A stretch of 64,000 bases of DNA, taken from positions 93,241,247 to 93,305,246 of the forward strand of contig CM043954.1 in the NCBI GenBank assembly GCA_014529385.2. The letters are read 5' to 3'. The notes beneath the pieces are model-generated. The model had not been told where the DNA came from. It searched no databases and saw only the letters and a program-made list of their open reading frames with translations. Below, piece after piece: positions 50,716 to 61,690 of the stretch. Position numbers and translations under genes: made by a program. The DNA comes from Adiantum capillus-veneris (lineage: Eukaryota > Streptophyta > Polypodiopsida > Polypodiales > Pteridaceae). Positions within the stretch are counted from its first letter, which is position 1; each line of letters starts with the position of its first letter.

Positions 50716-51533
50716 CGTTTCCTATTACACTGCCCGAGGGGTTCAATGAGCTTCAAGCATGAGCTACAAGGGGGGGTCGACGAAAGCAAGTAGGAGGCAT
50801 GCTTGAGGGGTATACACCAACACACACTCTCTCTCATTGTGTGAAGTGCAAAGTGTAAGAGCTTCACCTCCTTCTCCAAGCAAGTAGAGAGGTTGAGACC
50901 CTACACCAACACTTTTGGCTATGGAATGCAAATCCAACCAAGAGCCATGCTTCAACGCTTAAGCTTGCCATCTTCTCTATCGTCAGTACTATGCTATTAT
51001 GTATGCTAGCAAGAAGAGTGATGATAAGTGAGGAACTAATTCTTTCTCCTATGAAATGTTTCTTCTTCCTCTTCCCTACCCTCATTCCTTGCTAGCTCTC
51101 TCCACCTTCGAAGGTGTTTGAGGTCTAGGGACTGAGGCTTGGGGTAGTTAATGCTTTCCACAAAGTTTATGTTATGCCCATGATGCATGAAGCTTTCCAT
51201 CTTCATTGCATCACCTAGGTCACAAGGAACACAAAGATTGTATTATAACAAGTCTCTCTTGATGGGAGAAACTATAATATAAATGCCTATTGGAGGGTGC
51301 ACCGGCTCCACATAAATCCCCTCCTCAACTGTTGTCATGTTCTCTAAACTCTCTCTTGCAAAAATATTGTTCATGCCAAGTTAACTAAATGTTGTGTAAA
51401 TGTTGTTACCATCAATTAAGTTCACCCGCTATGCTCACAAAGTAATTTCCTAAAGGATACTTCTCTAATTTCCGCTACTCTCAAAGTTAATAGGCCATTT
51501 CCATTACACGGGCATGTCACTTTTGAGTCTAGC
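50716..51533. other. Unassigned non-coding interval
   Basis: Mixed AT-rich sequence between the dimer and the Copia-3 remnant. Only short frames; nothing recognised. Confidence 0.5.
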
Positions 51534-52040
51534 TTGCCTTCAGACTACTTTGTGTCTTGGGATAGCACATTGTCTACGCGTTTTCTACTAGACGAGCATG
51601 TAGTTTTTCACATGACACCACATCGTGATTTGTTTTGCTCTTTCTCTAGTGGGAGACTTGGTTGTGTGCAGTTTGTTGATGGTTCAGCATATGACATAGA
51701 GGGTGTTGGAGATGTATACATGTCTTTACCTAGCGGTGCATTGCTTACCCTACGAGATGTACGTTATATACCAAGACTCGGCCAAAGTCTCATTTCAGTG
51801 CTTCAGTTGCATAGTAGTGGACATTATGTACTGCTTGGAGAGCGGTCATTTCAGATGCATAGGGGATCGCTAGTGATAGCCAAAGGTGCTAGGAGTGGTC
51901 TAATATACCCTTTGCATATTTCTGACACACGAGGCGGTGTAGTCTCTGTGTATTTACAGCCATGTTTGAAGCGAGAGACGAGACGTGTCTTTTGCGGATG
52001 TGCTGCATGGAGAGCAGGTTGTGCATTTGTCTTGTGGTGA
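51534..52040 (+). pseudogene. Copia-3 remnant: protease and gag-pre-integrase
   Basis: 168 codons with FHMTPHRDLFCSF, the region after the copia protease active site. The expected DSGAS has decayed to a DEHVV-like reading. LRDVRYIPRLGQSLISVLQL follows, with SFQMHRGSLVIAKG. After about 51960 it no longer resembles integrase. Confidence 0.8.
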
Positions 52041-52605
52041 CGTTCACGCACATAGTGGTATCTCTGGGGATGCACAGCTTGGTCAGTCATCGGTTGAGGT
52101 GACATCAGTTGAGCCAAAGACAGATGTATCTGATACGTTTGAGGGTGACAATGTCCTTTAGACAATTGTGTGTGATTGCAGTGGTGCGGATTTTTCAGTT
52201 TTGCAGTCATTCTCAGCAGATATGCCTTTGCCAGACAGTGCTGACATGGTGATGCATAGTCAGGTGGTTCTTGATGAAGATGCATATGGCACTGAGGTTG
52301 CTGACACAGATAGGTTGGCACATATAGTGTATGTTTTGTCGGCTTTCAAGTCTCTCATGTCTGACCTTTTGGTCTCGAGACCTGATCTTGCTTATGCGGT
52401 TGGTGCATTTGCAGTGGGAGTTGTCAGTTATGCGATGACTGACACTAGCATTGTGCATTGTGGACCAATGCAGGTCGTCACTCGATACCTGCATCAGGAG
52501 TGTCATCGTCCCTCTAGCCCTAGTAGTATGCATGTTGCATCTACACTAGAGCGGTTACAGATGCACTCACGTGTTTGGAGTGAGCCAGTGGACATAGGTT
52601 GAGAG
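52041..52605 (+). pseudogene. Copia-3 remnant: RT C-terminus after an internal deletion
   Basis: After unrelated-looking acidic sequence the frame has LMSDLLVSRPDLAYAVGA and VTRYLHQECHRPS, the 'ATRPDIAYAVG...RYLK' segment at the RT/RNase H boundary of copia. Integrase and the RT core are missing. A TAG at about 52158 interrupts it. It ends TAG-like at 52605, before AT-rich sequence that could be an LTR (TGTTACG at 52688). Confidence 0.65.
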
Positions 52606-53065
52606 CCGTCTTTTCTCGCCTCTTGTATATACTAGTTGTAGGGTAGTCTTCTCGCCACTTATCGGCACACAGCCTTTAGTTAGAGAATGTTACGTAAAGG
52701 CGGTGTGCCTCACCGTGCTTTGCCTGTGTCCGTCGGCCAGTGTCCGACCGCCCACATTTATCTCCTTATTCTTTATACATAAAAAGAATAAGGAGCTCTC
52801 ACTCATTCTCACATTGTGCTCATACAGTGAGATTTGGGAGCTCCACCCACATCCTGCGTTCTCTCTCTCTTTTCCCTTCTCACTCGCCGCACACGCACCG
52901 CATTCGCGCACTCACAACAGACAGCAAGTAGCACGATGGAATTTACAAGCATTTGGGAGCATGGGAGATCCACTCTTATGCAACAAGACAAAACACTTGT
53001 TTTGTTGGAGTTAGGGTTGCAAGAATGCACACACAGCTTGAAGTTGAAGACGTAGTCAAGCCTAG

Positions 53066-53660
53066 GCTCTGATACCATGTCAAACTTCAAAGTGCAACGG
53101 AAGGCGTGGTGACAAGGGGGAACACGCAGGAGAGAAAGAAAGAAAGAAAGATCTTGTAACGTCTATTAGAGGCCGAAGTCGGCCTATGAGACAAATCAAA
53201 TATACATGGGTGTGTCCTCCATCTATCACTAAAGGACAAAAGTACAAAGTACCAAAATGTGGTCCTATGGCAGAAGGGAAGCAAAAGGGGGAGTTCTATC
53301 TCTAGATACATCTATATGCTCAACGAAGTACGATCCTTGGGGGGGGGGGGGGGGTGTCTAAGCACATCTATATGCTCCACGAAGTACAATCATGAAGTGC
53401 ATCAAGCTGACTAGCTCCATCCTATGTCAAACTGGGAGTGTAAGATCTGGTACACGGGTGGGTGTGGTGAAAGGCGTACACGTACGATTCTCAATCTGTA
53501 TGCGACGGAGTCTCACAACTCTGTATCCTGACATAACTGTGACCTAAAGTGTAAGATCTGGTACATGGGTGGGTGTGGTAAAAGATGCAAACGTACGATC
53601 CTGGATCTGTATGCAATGGAGTCTCACAGCTCTGCATCCTGACATAACTGTGACCTAAAG
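53066..53660 (-). mobile_element. LTR element fragment with PBS and 2x111-bp repeat
   Basis: GCTCTGATACCA (53066-53077) followed by TGTCAAACTTC is a minus-strand PBS next to an LTR start. The LTR's far end is not found. 53438-53548 and 53549-53660 are two copies of a 111-bp unit starting GTGTAAGATCTGG. A shorter repeat (ATCTATATGCTC-ACGAAGTAC) lies at 53306-53396 around a poly-G run. Confidence 0.55.
53438..53660. repeat. 2 x 111-bp tandem duplication
   Basis: Both copies end GACATAACTGTGACCTAAAG. Confidence 0.9.
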
Positions 53661-54103
53661 TTGAACATTTACGCACAATGGAACAGCCAATCACTAAGAG
53701 GCGATAGGAAAGGACAAGATAAAGATTATGGAAGTAGGATTGGCACTTCCTCACATCTACCCTTTGCTCCATTGATCATTCTTATTCCACAGCCCAGAGG
53801 GAAAAGACACAGATAAGTTAAAAGACCGTGGTACTCTTTTGGTTCTTTGAACACTCTTTTTACAAAGCTCTAGATCGTTTGTTCCTTGCCCAAGGAACAG
53901 TTTGTACAAAAACGATAATAGAGAAACAAAAAGTCCAATAGGAGCTCGCGATTCCTTACTGACACCAAGGTTTCTGGGATAAAACCAGAGGCACAATAAG
54001 CCTTAGTGACTGTGAGTGGTGCCCCACATGACAGACCGAACATGATCATGTGACTGACACTTGCATATAAGCAAGGTTCAACCCAAATTTCAAGCGGCTC
54101 AAC

Positions 54104-54189
<86 letters not shown>
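54104..54189. repeat. (GT)n(GA)n compound microsatellite
   Basis: About 48 bp of GT followed by about 38 bp of GA, within the presumed first intron of the exon at 54283. Confidence 0.95.
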
Positions 54190-54191
<2 letters not shown>

Positions 54192-54282
54192 TGTGGGTGT
54201 GCACGCAAGCACAAGCACATATGCCCCCAAATGTCTATGTGCACACACATACATGAGAGTATAGGGACGAAGATTTGCCTAC

Positions 54283-54840
54283 CTCAGAAAACAGATGTGT
54301 ATTGACAGGGCAGCCATGGTCAATCAAACAATGCTCGAATTGGCCAAGTGCAGCGTGGACAGAGTGCTCTACTGTCCAGCCTGTCCCGTCTGAGACCATG
54401 TAGATCATGTTTTCACTCCCAAAAGATGCTGAAGGGGCAGCATCATTGTCACCAAGCATGTTGACAGAAATGATATCCTCCTCATTTTGAGGGGGCACCT
54501 GCAATGGTGGCCCATCCACAGTGCTTTCCGGTAAATTCTTGTCCGCAAGCTTGCCTGAGCGAAGACGGCGTGTGCGAGCCCAACGGGTGAGCTGGGAGCT
54601 GCCCTTGAGGTTCCAATCTTTCTTCGTGCTGCTACTTGGATTGGGTTGAACCTCTTCAGATACTGCTGATGCGGGTGAGGAAGATGAGGCGGCCGGTGAA
54701 GATGCCGACGCGAAGGGCGTCTTAGCGGATGTTGTGAGTGTAGTGAGAACTGTAGGTTGCGGCAGATGTTTTCCCCGTCTGATGCACAGTGAAGAGACAG
54801 CTTGTGCATGAAGACCTTGAGTTAGAGATGCTGCCGCCAT
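54283..54840 (-). CDS. RP1: First coding exon of PPDK regulatory protein (DUF299 kinase/pyrophosphorylase)
   Basis: 186 codons from ATG 54840 to a donor site GAG|GTAGGC (exon end 54283). Residues 1-65 are Ala/Ser/Thr-rich with basic residues, fitting a chloroplast transit peptide. SSQLTRWARTRRLRSGKL (about 81-98) matches the conserved segment of plant RP1 proteins. IYMVSDGTGWTVEHSVHAAL and DHGCPVNTHLFS (about 147-185) form the start of the DUF299 catalytic domain. The enzyme phosphorylates and dephosphorylates pyruvate,phosphate dikinase on a Thr in the stroma. No stop or frameshift occurs in the exon. The remaining exons, with the P-loop, were not found in 54 kb downstream, so either intron 1 is very long or this is an orphan fragment. 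Confidence 0.85.
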
Positions 54841-54925
54841 GTAGGCACGCTGGCTTGCCTTCTGCACACACGGAGCACATTTCAACAACGCATCATCAAT
54901 GCAGGCGGGTTCTTCATTTTTTATT

Positions 54926-55141
54926 TTAAGCCGTTCGAATGGGGTGATCTTGGGTTCTATATGAGCTAAGTTCACATGGAGGGTTGATTCGCAACAAGTT
55001 GCCAACCATGCCATGAGGAAAATCATAGAAATTATTGCGAACATGTTGCAACACCACTTCTACTGGTAGGGGTGGAGCGAGGGCGCAACCACACAAAGTG
55101 ACAAACACTAGTAAGGAAAAGGCCAGTTTCTTATTAATCAT
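54926..55141 (-). CDS. Unrecognised 71-codon ORF with signal-peptide-like start
   Basis: From ATG 55141: two Lys, then a hydrophobic run (LAFSLLVFVTLCGCALA), Pro-rich and polar residues. It lies just upstream of the PPDK-regulator exon, with its 3' end overlapping the upstream extension of that frame (open to 55044, which itself contains FERLKIKNEEPACIDDALLK with Cys pairs). It could be a small secreted protein or a chance frame in the promoter. No family recognised. Confidence 0.3.
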   Translation of the reverse strand: MINKKLAFSLLVFVTLCGCALAPPLPVEVVLQHVRNNFYDFPHGMVGNLLRINPPCELSSYRTQDHPIRTA

Positions 55142-55265
55142 TTTGGAAAAAGCAAGAGAAACGACAAACTCAGCTCAATGCAACACAGTTCTCATGGGAA
55201 CAAAACTGCTCGAGTTGTCGGTTCCGAACATCTGCCCAACCCATCCCTCACGTGAACTGGCTCTA

Positions 55266-55492
55266 TGACACGCCATTATGTTGAGGGGATCAAGGGTGGA
55301 GGTGCATGTGGCCACTCCGGGCAAAGTCTGGTCGTTGAATGTGCATGTTGTAAATTCCAAAATCTGGTAAATTCGGAGCAAGTAAAATGAAATTTCAAAC
55401 AGCATTTGTAAATTTGAGTCTCCAAATCCAAGGTGCCTATTTCATCCATGCCCTTCAAATGCACCCCCACCCTTGATCCCTGCGGTGTGTCA
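55266..55492. mobile_element. MITE-A (227 bp, TIR, TA duplication)
   Basis: Left end TGACACGCCATTATGTTGAG and right end, reversed, TGACACACCGCAGGGATCAA share TGACAC and GGGATCAAGGGTGG. Flanked by TA at 55264-55265 and 55493-55494. No coding capacity. Confidence 0.72.
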
Positions 55493-55620
55493 TATATAGA
55501 GAAGGGGTGGGGAGGGGTCATTGTTGCGAGATTATTTTGCCGAGCAATCTCCCCCGTGTTAATCACCCCTTGATCGGACCCCCTCATGTCAATGGTAGTT
55601 AATGGTACCTCCTCTCTAAA

Positions 55621-55822
55621 TGACACGCCACAATATTGAAGGGATCAAGGGTGCGGCGCATTTGACGGGTGTGGGCGAAATCAGGACCGTGGATCCCCTT
55701 AATATCATGTCGTGTCATTTTTCCTACCCCGAGGTTACAACAAGTGCATTCAACGGCCCCATTTTTCCCATAGTCTCGAGATGCACCCCCACCCTTGGTC
55801 CCCTCAATATAATGGTGTGTCA
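55621..55822. mobile_element. MITE-B (202 bp) containing a nested right end
   Basis: Left end TGACACGCCACAATATTGAA. The right end reversed, TGACACACCATTATATTGAG, continues GGGACCAAGGGTGG. An additional inward right end (TGACACGACATGATATTAAG reversed) stops at 55717, so it is two related elements or a duplicated end. Confidence 0.68.
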
Positions 55823-56900
55823 TATAGAGAGCCCCCCCCCCCCCCCAGCAACCCCAAGACTTGAGCCAGCCACCTAGACTTCCTCACATGCATGCCTTGA
55901 CCACATGGCTCGCACGCATTTTGGTGATGTAAATGTCAACACGCTCATTTTTTATGTGTGAAACATTGTGAGTGCATTGTTAGCGCCCACTTTTACCCTA
56001 GATCCCACCCCCTTATGCATGTGGTAATTTGAGTTGAGGCGTTGTTAGGGTGGGTTCAGACAAGGCAGCTCTTTTTTCAAGCTTCCACCCTCATGACTTA
56101 CAAGTTCATACGCTTAGTCAGTAGAGATCACCTCAACGAATTTTACTCTTTTGATATTGGCGCGATGCACGCGCACAGAGGGAGGGGGGGGGCACTGAAA
56201 TCAGACATTAAGGAGTCAATCGATGAGCAGACACTCTGCAATCAGGCAGTGATGTTTGTTTGAAGCAAGTGAGAAAATAGCAATGCTGAGTAGCAACAAC
56301 AAAGGCATTGCAAATTGAAGGCTACGAGCAAAGCAATCAAAACAGAAAATCAGACGCAGCAGGCGATAGCACGCTAGTAAGGAGACGACCTTGAAGGGGG
56401 CAAAGAGTTGGGAATGCATTGAAGCCTCACAGCAACTCACAAAGTTTGACAAGCGTCCCGAAATTGGGCATTTTTTCTCGCTAAGAGTGTGTACACACAC
56501 TCATTAGCGAGAGAGAAAGCGAGACAAAGAGAGAAGATTTGACACAAGAAGGAAAGAGTGGGAGCAAGTGTGGGTACGTACACACGCACACAAGCATCCG
56601 GAGAGAGAGAAGCTAGATGGTTGATTCGGTGGCTCACAAAGATAAGAGTTATTGGAGAAGCTTTGGCAAGCTTTGGAGAATATGTTTGGGCTTTCGATTA
56701 CGACGACACAGATTTCGACTTCGTGTCATCAACTACTCCTCCCTATTCGAGCCTCGGACTATGGCTTTGATGATCTCGATGTACAAGTAGAGAGAGAGAG
56801 GCATCAACTCTCAACTCAATTTTGGCTTCGGTGAGCACACTTTCTATGGCATCTTCTTTGCTTTCAGCATTTGCATCGGCTCGACATCAGCTTCGACCAT
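55823..56900. other. Unassigned non-coding interval
   Basis: Poly-C at 55832, then mixed sequence with GA-rich stretches at 56505-56620. No gene recognised. Possible promoter side of the PPDK-regulator gene in its first part. Confidence 0.5.
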
Positions 56901-57107
56901 TGTTGGAATTAGGGTTGCAAAGAAACGCACACAGCTTGGAGAAGACGAAGGAAGCTCAAGGCACACAATAGAGAGTGTGTTACTTAGTGTGCAATGGAAA
57001 GATAGATAGCCCTAGAGTGATGGGCGTATATACAATGCACGAGGGAAAAAATGCCCCGGCGGCCCTAGTGTGTTCACACACATCACTACCACATGTATAT
57101 GGTAACA
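56901..57107 (-). repeat. Copia-4 3' LTR (207 bp)
   Basis: TGTTGGAATTAGGG...GGTAACA, followed by the polypurine tract (minus AAGGGGGATT) at about 57109-57119. A related LTR start lies at 53003. Confidence 0.82.
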
Positions 57108-57182
57108 AATCCCCCTTGGAGTGATGCGGTGAACGAGAGATGGCACGTGAGTAAAGGGAAGTGCCATGCCCTGAGGACATGA

Positions 57183-58555
57183 TCAGTCCACAAAGGGGTG
57201 TAAGCCCAAAGCTTTGCGGAAAGCTTCAAGCTTCTCACGAGACAATGCCTTTGTGAAAAGATCTGCAAGGTTGTCCTGTGTTGGCACATAAGCCAAGTTG
57301 ATCTCTCCTGCTGAGAGCCTCTCCCTGACATAGTGGTAATGCACCTCAATGTGCTTTGTGCGAGCATGAAAAACTGGGTTCCTCGCAACTGCCAATGCGC
57401 TCTGACTGTCAGTGTAGATAGTGTTGGCAGTGTCCTGTCCAACACCCAAATCAGCCATAAGGCGTTTGAGCCATACACACTCAACTGTAGCTGTGAAGAC
57501 TGCCCTGTACTCAGCTTCACAACTTGAAGTGGCCACAGTAGGTTGCTTCTTGCTCAACCATGATATACATGAACTGCCAAGCATGAAACAAAAACCACTT
57601 GTGGACACTCGCGTGTCAAAACAACCAACCCAATCTGAGTCCAAAAAAGCATGTAAGTCTGGCGGCAATGATCTCCCCTTGGGATAAAACAAGCCAATAT
57701 GTAAAGTGCCACTAAGATAGCGGAAAATTCTCCTGACAACCTGCCAATGCTTAGACACTAGGCTATGCATAAATCTGCTGACCTGTGAGACTGCAAACTG
57801 AATATCTGGCCTAGTGTTGCATACATAAATGAGGCAGCCAACAACAATTTGGTAAAGAGTGACATCAGCAGCAGGATCGCCAGCATCATGTAGACTCAAC
57901 TTTAAACCTATTTCCATAGGAGTGGCAATAGGTTTGCAATCCTCAAGTCCAAACTTACATCGCAATGTCTCTATGTAACTTTTATGACAAAAGGCAATAC
58001 CACCATCACGCTGCTTAAACTGTATACCCAAGTAATGATGCAACAGCCCCAAATCTTTCATCTTGAAAGTAGCATTCAAATCAGCCTTAAATTCAGCAAT
58101 ATGTGTCTCATTTGGTCCAGTGATCAGCAAATCATTGACATAAAGAACCACAATGAGAAGTACATCACCCTCACACTTTACATACAATGTGCTTTCTGTT
58201 GGACTGTTACGAAAGCCTCGTTTAACCAAATGAGTGTCAGCTTTCTCATACCAAGCACGAGGAGATTGCTTCAACCCATACAAAGCCTTCTTACATCTGC
58301 ACACTTTGTCCTCTTGTCCTTTTATGACAAAACCGTGAGGTTGCGTTACATAAACTTCCTCAAATATGTCACCATTCAAGAAAGCAGTAACAATGTCTGA
58401 TTGATGTACATCCCAACCAAAATGAGCTGCCAATGCACATAGAAAACGCACAGCAGTCATACGACAAGTGGGAGCAAAAGTCTCTTCATAATCTATGCCT
58501 TTTTGCTGTGCATAACCCTTTGCAACAAGTCGAGCCTTATGGCGATCGATATCAC
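57183..58555 (-). pseudogene. Copia-4 reverse transcriptase and RNase H
   Basis: 467 codons open from about 58586: RLVAKGYAQQKGIDYEETF, HQSDIVTAFLNGDIFEE, ALYGLKQSPRAWY, then LYVNDLLITG where YVDD is expected. The catalytic Asp is Asn at 58134-58136. RNase H: LDSDWVGCFDTRVSTSG, CEAEYRAVFTATVE and HVRE-like KHIEVHYHYVRE, ending FTKALS. It is well preserved, but the RT cannot polymerise with this change, and a 1-nt loss at about 58556 cuts it from the upstream frame. Confidence 0.9.
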
Positions 58556-59548
58556 ATCCGGCTTGCGTTTCAACTTGTAAACCCACTTCGTACCAATGGC
58601 CTTTTTGCCATGAGGCAAATCACATAAAGTCCATGTGTCATTTTCTATAAGTGCATCATATTCTGATTGCATGGTAGCCATCCAATGTTTTGAATTATGT
58701 GCTTCATCAAAAGACAAAGGCTCCTCAACATCATGTAAGCTAGACACAACCAAAGCATAACAAGCTGATGCATATGATGCATGGCGAGAGCATGAACGAG
58801 TACAACTAGACAAAGGTGCATCCAATTTACTGTCACGTAAAGTGTGCACCGGCCATTTTGGCATACATCTAGCCTGGTCATTTTTAGCCCTTTCCTCATC
58901 AAGTACATCATGTACATCTGTATCAGTAATAGGCTGATCTATAACATTTTCAGAAACCCCCATAGGCTGTACATTTGCCTCATTGGAACTTACATTCGTA
59001 TTTCCACCACTGAAAAGAGACAACAAAGTGTCATAAATGTCCTGTGAGCTTACATTACTGTCTCTAGTACATGACAGCAAGGGCTGAACAGAATCTTCCA
59101 CAAACACTACATCCCGTGAAACCAGAATACGCTTTATTTGCGGATGATATAACCTGTAACCTTTGCTTTCAGCACTATAACCAACAAAAATACATTTGAC
59201 AGCCTTATCATCCAATTTTCTGCGCTGTGTTTGTGGCACCAAAGCATATGCCAAACAGCCAAAAACGCGCATGTGCTCAATAGAAGGTTTTCTATCATGC
59301 CATGCTTCATATGGGGTAATAGACTGCAAAGCTTTCATAGGACACATGTTTAGTACATAAGTGGCACACATGATGGCCTCAAGCCAAAAAGAATGCGGCA
59401 AAGCTTGACTTTTGACCATACATCGTGCCATTTTCGTAAGTGACCTGTTTTTCCTCTCAGCAACACCATTTTGATGAGGTGTATAAGGCACTGTACATTG
59501 GTGTTTTATCCCAAGATTAGCCAAAAATGCATTAAATTCATGAGACAT
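58556..59548 (-). pseudogene. Copia-4 integrase C-terminus and RT start
   Basis: The frame has PHQNGVAERKNRSL (catalytic Glu), VFGCLAYALVPQTQRRKLD, GYSAESKGYRLY, and then HWMATMQSEYDALIENDTW and GTKWVYKLKRKPD at the RT start. The second catalytic region upstream reads LRSD followed by TGA (about 59560). Confidence 0.86.
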
Positions 59549-60147
59549 ATACTCCCCCCCTCAATCGGAACGGAGGGTGCCCATAGTACATTTCGAGACA
59601 TTTTCAGCCATAGCCAGAAATTGTATGAAGCACATAAAAACTTCGGACTTCACTTTAAGCGGAAATACCCATGCATGCCTGGAGTAATCATCAATGAAAG
59701 TCACGAAATAAAGGACGGAGTTTGCATGGGCCCACAAACATCACTATGCACAAGCTGCAACCTGCATGTGGCCCGAACTGAACCATCCTTTGGAAACTTA
59801 GAATGTTGCATCTTACCCAAAATACAGCCTTCACAAACATGTTTGACAGGTGCTTCAAGAGGTGGCAAAGAAGCAACCATATCAGATTTCTGCAAACGCA
59901 GCAAACTAGCAACATTTAGATGACAAAAACGTGCATGCCAAAGTTTTGCATATGAAATAGCCCTTGAATATGCAACATCATTTGCAAAATTTTGTCCACA
60001 CTTGTCATACAAAGTGAGCTTATATAGCCCACGGCACAAAAGGCAAGATGCAACAAATTCATCACCAAAACTGAGTTCATGAACTGTACATCTGTAATCC
60101 ACAAATTTGACTACAAATCCAAGTCTACCAAGTGCGGATACAGACAA
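59549..60147 (-). pseudogene. Copia-4 gag-pre-integrase and integrase start
   Basis: WHARFCHLNVASLLRL and CEGCILGKMQHSKF form the zinc-binding pre-integrase, then LVHSDVCGPMQTPS. The frame shifts at about 59705 and continues TFIDDYSRHAW-like in another frame. Confidence 0.82.
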
Positions 60148-60273
60148 GAGATTCTTCTTGATCCAAGGTACATAAAGTAATGAAGCAATTCATCTCCAAA
60201 GCCTACATAACCAAATTGTATTTTGGGAATTTCCTCAAATTAGAGGGGTATTTTGGTAATTTTTCCTTTTTTT

Positions 60274-60276
<3 letters not shown>

Positions 60277-60362
<86 letters not shown>
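60277..60362. repeat. (GT)n(GA)n compound microsatellite
   Basis: Same structure as 54104-54189. Confidence 0.95.
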
Positions 60363-60366
<4 letters not shown>

Positions 60367-60407
60367 TTGCCTGTCTTGTGCACTCGTTGATAATCTCTAA
60401 ACCAGTA

Positions 60408-60585
60408 ATGGCGAGCTCTGTGGCTTCTTTGGTAGTTATTGCTCCCTTGTTGTCGCCCCGGTAGAGAGCCTTTCCGAGAGCTTCTCCGGCCCCCTCAATC
60501 CCACTACCCTCGGTGCCCCCAAGAGTGCCAACCCGCTCGCCATCTCCAACGGCAGCCCAGTGAGCGCCATGCTTGTGTGGAAGCT
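60408..60585 (+). pseudogene. RBCS: RuBisCO small subunit transit-peptide fragment
   Basis: ATG 60408 opens MASSVASLVVIAPLL. A one-base slip at about 60462 then gives SFSGPLNPTTLGAPKSANPL, then AISNGSPVSAMLVWK. The pattern (MASS start, small/hydroxy residues, SNG-x-(R/P)V-x-x-M-x-VW) is that of an rbcS transit peptide and first mature residues. It is followed by a T-rich stretch, not by the mature domain. The mature domain occurs on the opposite strand at 60737. Confidence 0.6.
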
Positions 60586-60736
60586 ATACTCTCTCTTTTT
60601 TTTTCCTGAAATGTCTACATGATTAGAATGATTGGCGGCATGGTGAAGAATACAGCACAAGGTCTCCTTGAGAGCAAAAAGGGTTGCGAACGCATTGTCA
60701 TTGTCTCCAAGGATAAATCATTGATTTCTAGACAGA

Positions 60737-61015
60737 TTAGGGCTTCTGGATAAGGAATCCGGAGACCTGCACCTGCCTCTTGGCATCAAAGCCCAGCACT
60801 TGGATGAAGGCTTTGGGGTACTCCTTGGCACACTCCGCAATTTTATGCAGCACCGTGGAGGCATCTTGGTAGCCGAACATGGGTAGCTTCCACATCACTC
60901 AATATCACCCATCGTAGTAGCCGCTGCCATGGAAGTGCTCTCGGTACACACTCCTGATTTTGTCGAACTCAATGCAGGGGGTCCAGTCATTCGGCACCAT
61001 AAAGTCCACCTGCTT
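60737..61015 (-). pseudogene. RBCS: RuBisCO small subunit mature domain, decayed
   Basis: On the minus strand: AKQVDFMVPNDWTPCIEF, YREHFHGSGYYDG, then KLPMFGYQDASTVLHKI, CAKEYPKAFIQVLGFDAKRQ and VQVSGFLIQKP, ending TAA at 60737-60739. This is clearly rbcS (normally chloroplast RuBisCO's small subunit). TGA stops at 60905-60907 and 60899-60901 replace the Arg and Trp of YYDGRYW. The N-terminal part upstream (61016 onward) is not readable. It is a dead copy. Confidence 0.88.
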
Positions 61016-61690
61016 TGCTCTCTTTGCCAATCCCCACTAGCAACTATGGACTCTCGACTCCAAGGAACGCCTACTCTCCCTTCCCTGCCTTGCTTGGTCC
61101 AACGTGTTCTTGTTTCTTCACACTTGTTGGTAATGACGATGGCAATGTTGTTGATACTCCATTTGTCACATGTTGTGCTGCCTCCCAACGCTTTTCATTC
61201 AAGTACTACCCTGATCCCTTTCGCCCCACATCCTCAACCTGCCGCTTTCTCATCATAATGATGTGCCTCGATCCATGCGAGTAAGGGTCTTTTGTGTTGT
61301 ATCTTCACTTTTGTTAAGGTGTACTAGTGTATCCACTTGTCCTTCGAATATAGAACATGGAGGGCTACTCTATCAAACAGCCCATGGAGATGGTGTTGGC
61401 AACCCAATATATTCCAGTAGGTAAAAGTTGCCGACCTCCAGCACACGACCCTAGAGCAGCGAGTCTCCTTCTTTTTCTTACCCATGTTGATGTTCTTGAC
61501 ATTTGGCAATGCAAACTGTGCTCATGAGGTCATCAATATTGGACCTGCATGTAAATAATCATCAGGACTAAGACTCTGAGCCTTTGGGTGGTCAGCTTCA
61601 GCTTCTTCAAGATATCTTTTTTGCCTTCAACAAGGGCGTCACCCTGCTGTCTGCGCCTTGATTGGCCGGTGTCAGTGATGGGCTCTTGCT

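Larger units (their letters stand above)
56901..60184 (-). mobile_element. Copia-4: Ty1/copia element, 5'-truncated
   Basis: 3' LTR 56901-57107, then RT/RNase H, integrase and gag-pre-integrase on the minus strand. Homology breaks at about 60184; protease, gag and the 5' LTR are missing. The RT box reads YVND and pol has three frames. A partial inverted copy lies at 63105-64000. Confidence 0.9.

Noticed and set aside
52688-53050. Copia-3 3' LTR
   Set aside because: A TGTTACG start is present but no polypurine tract or partner end could be found.
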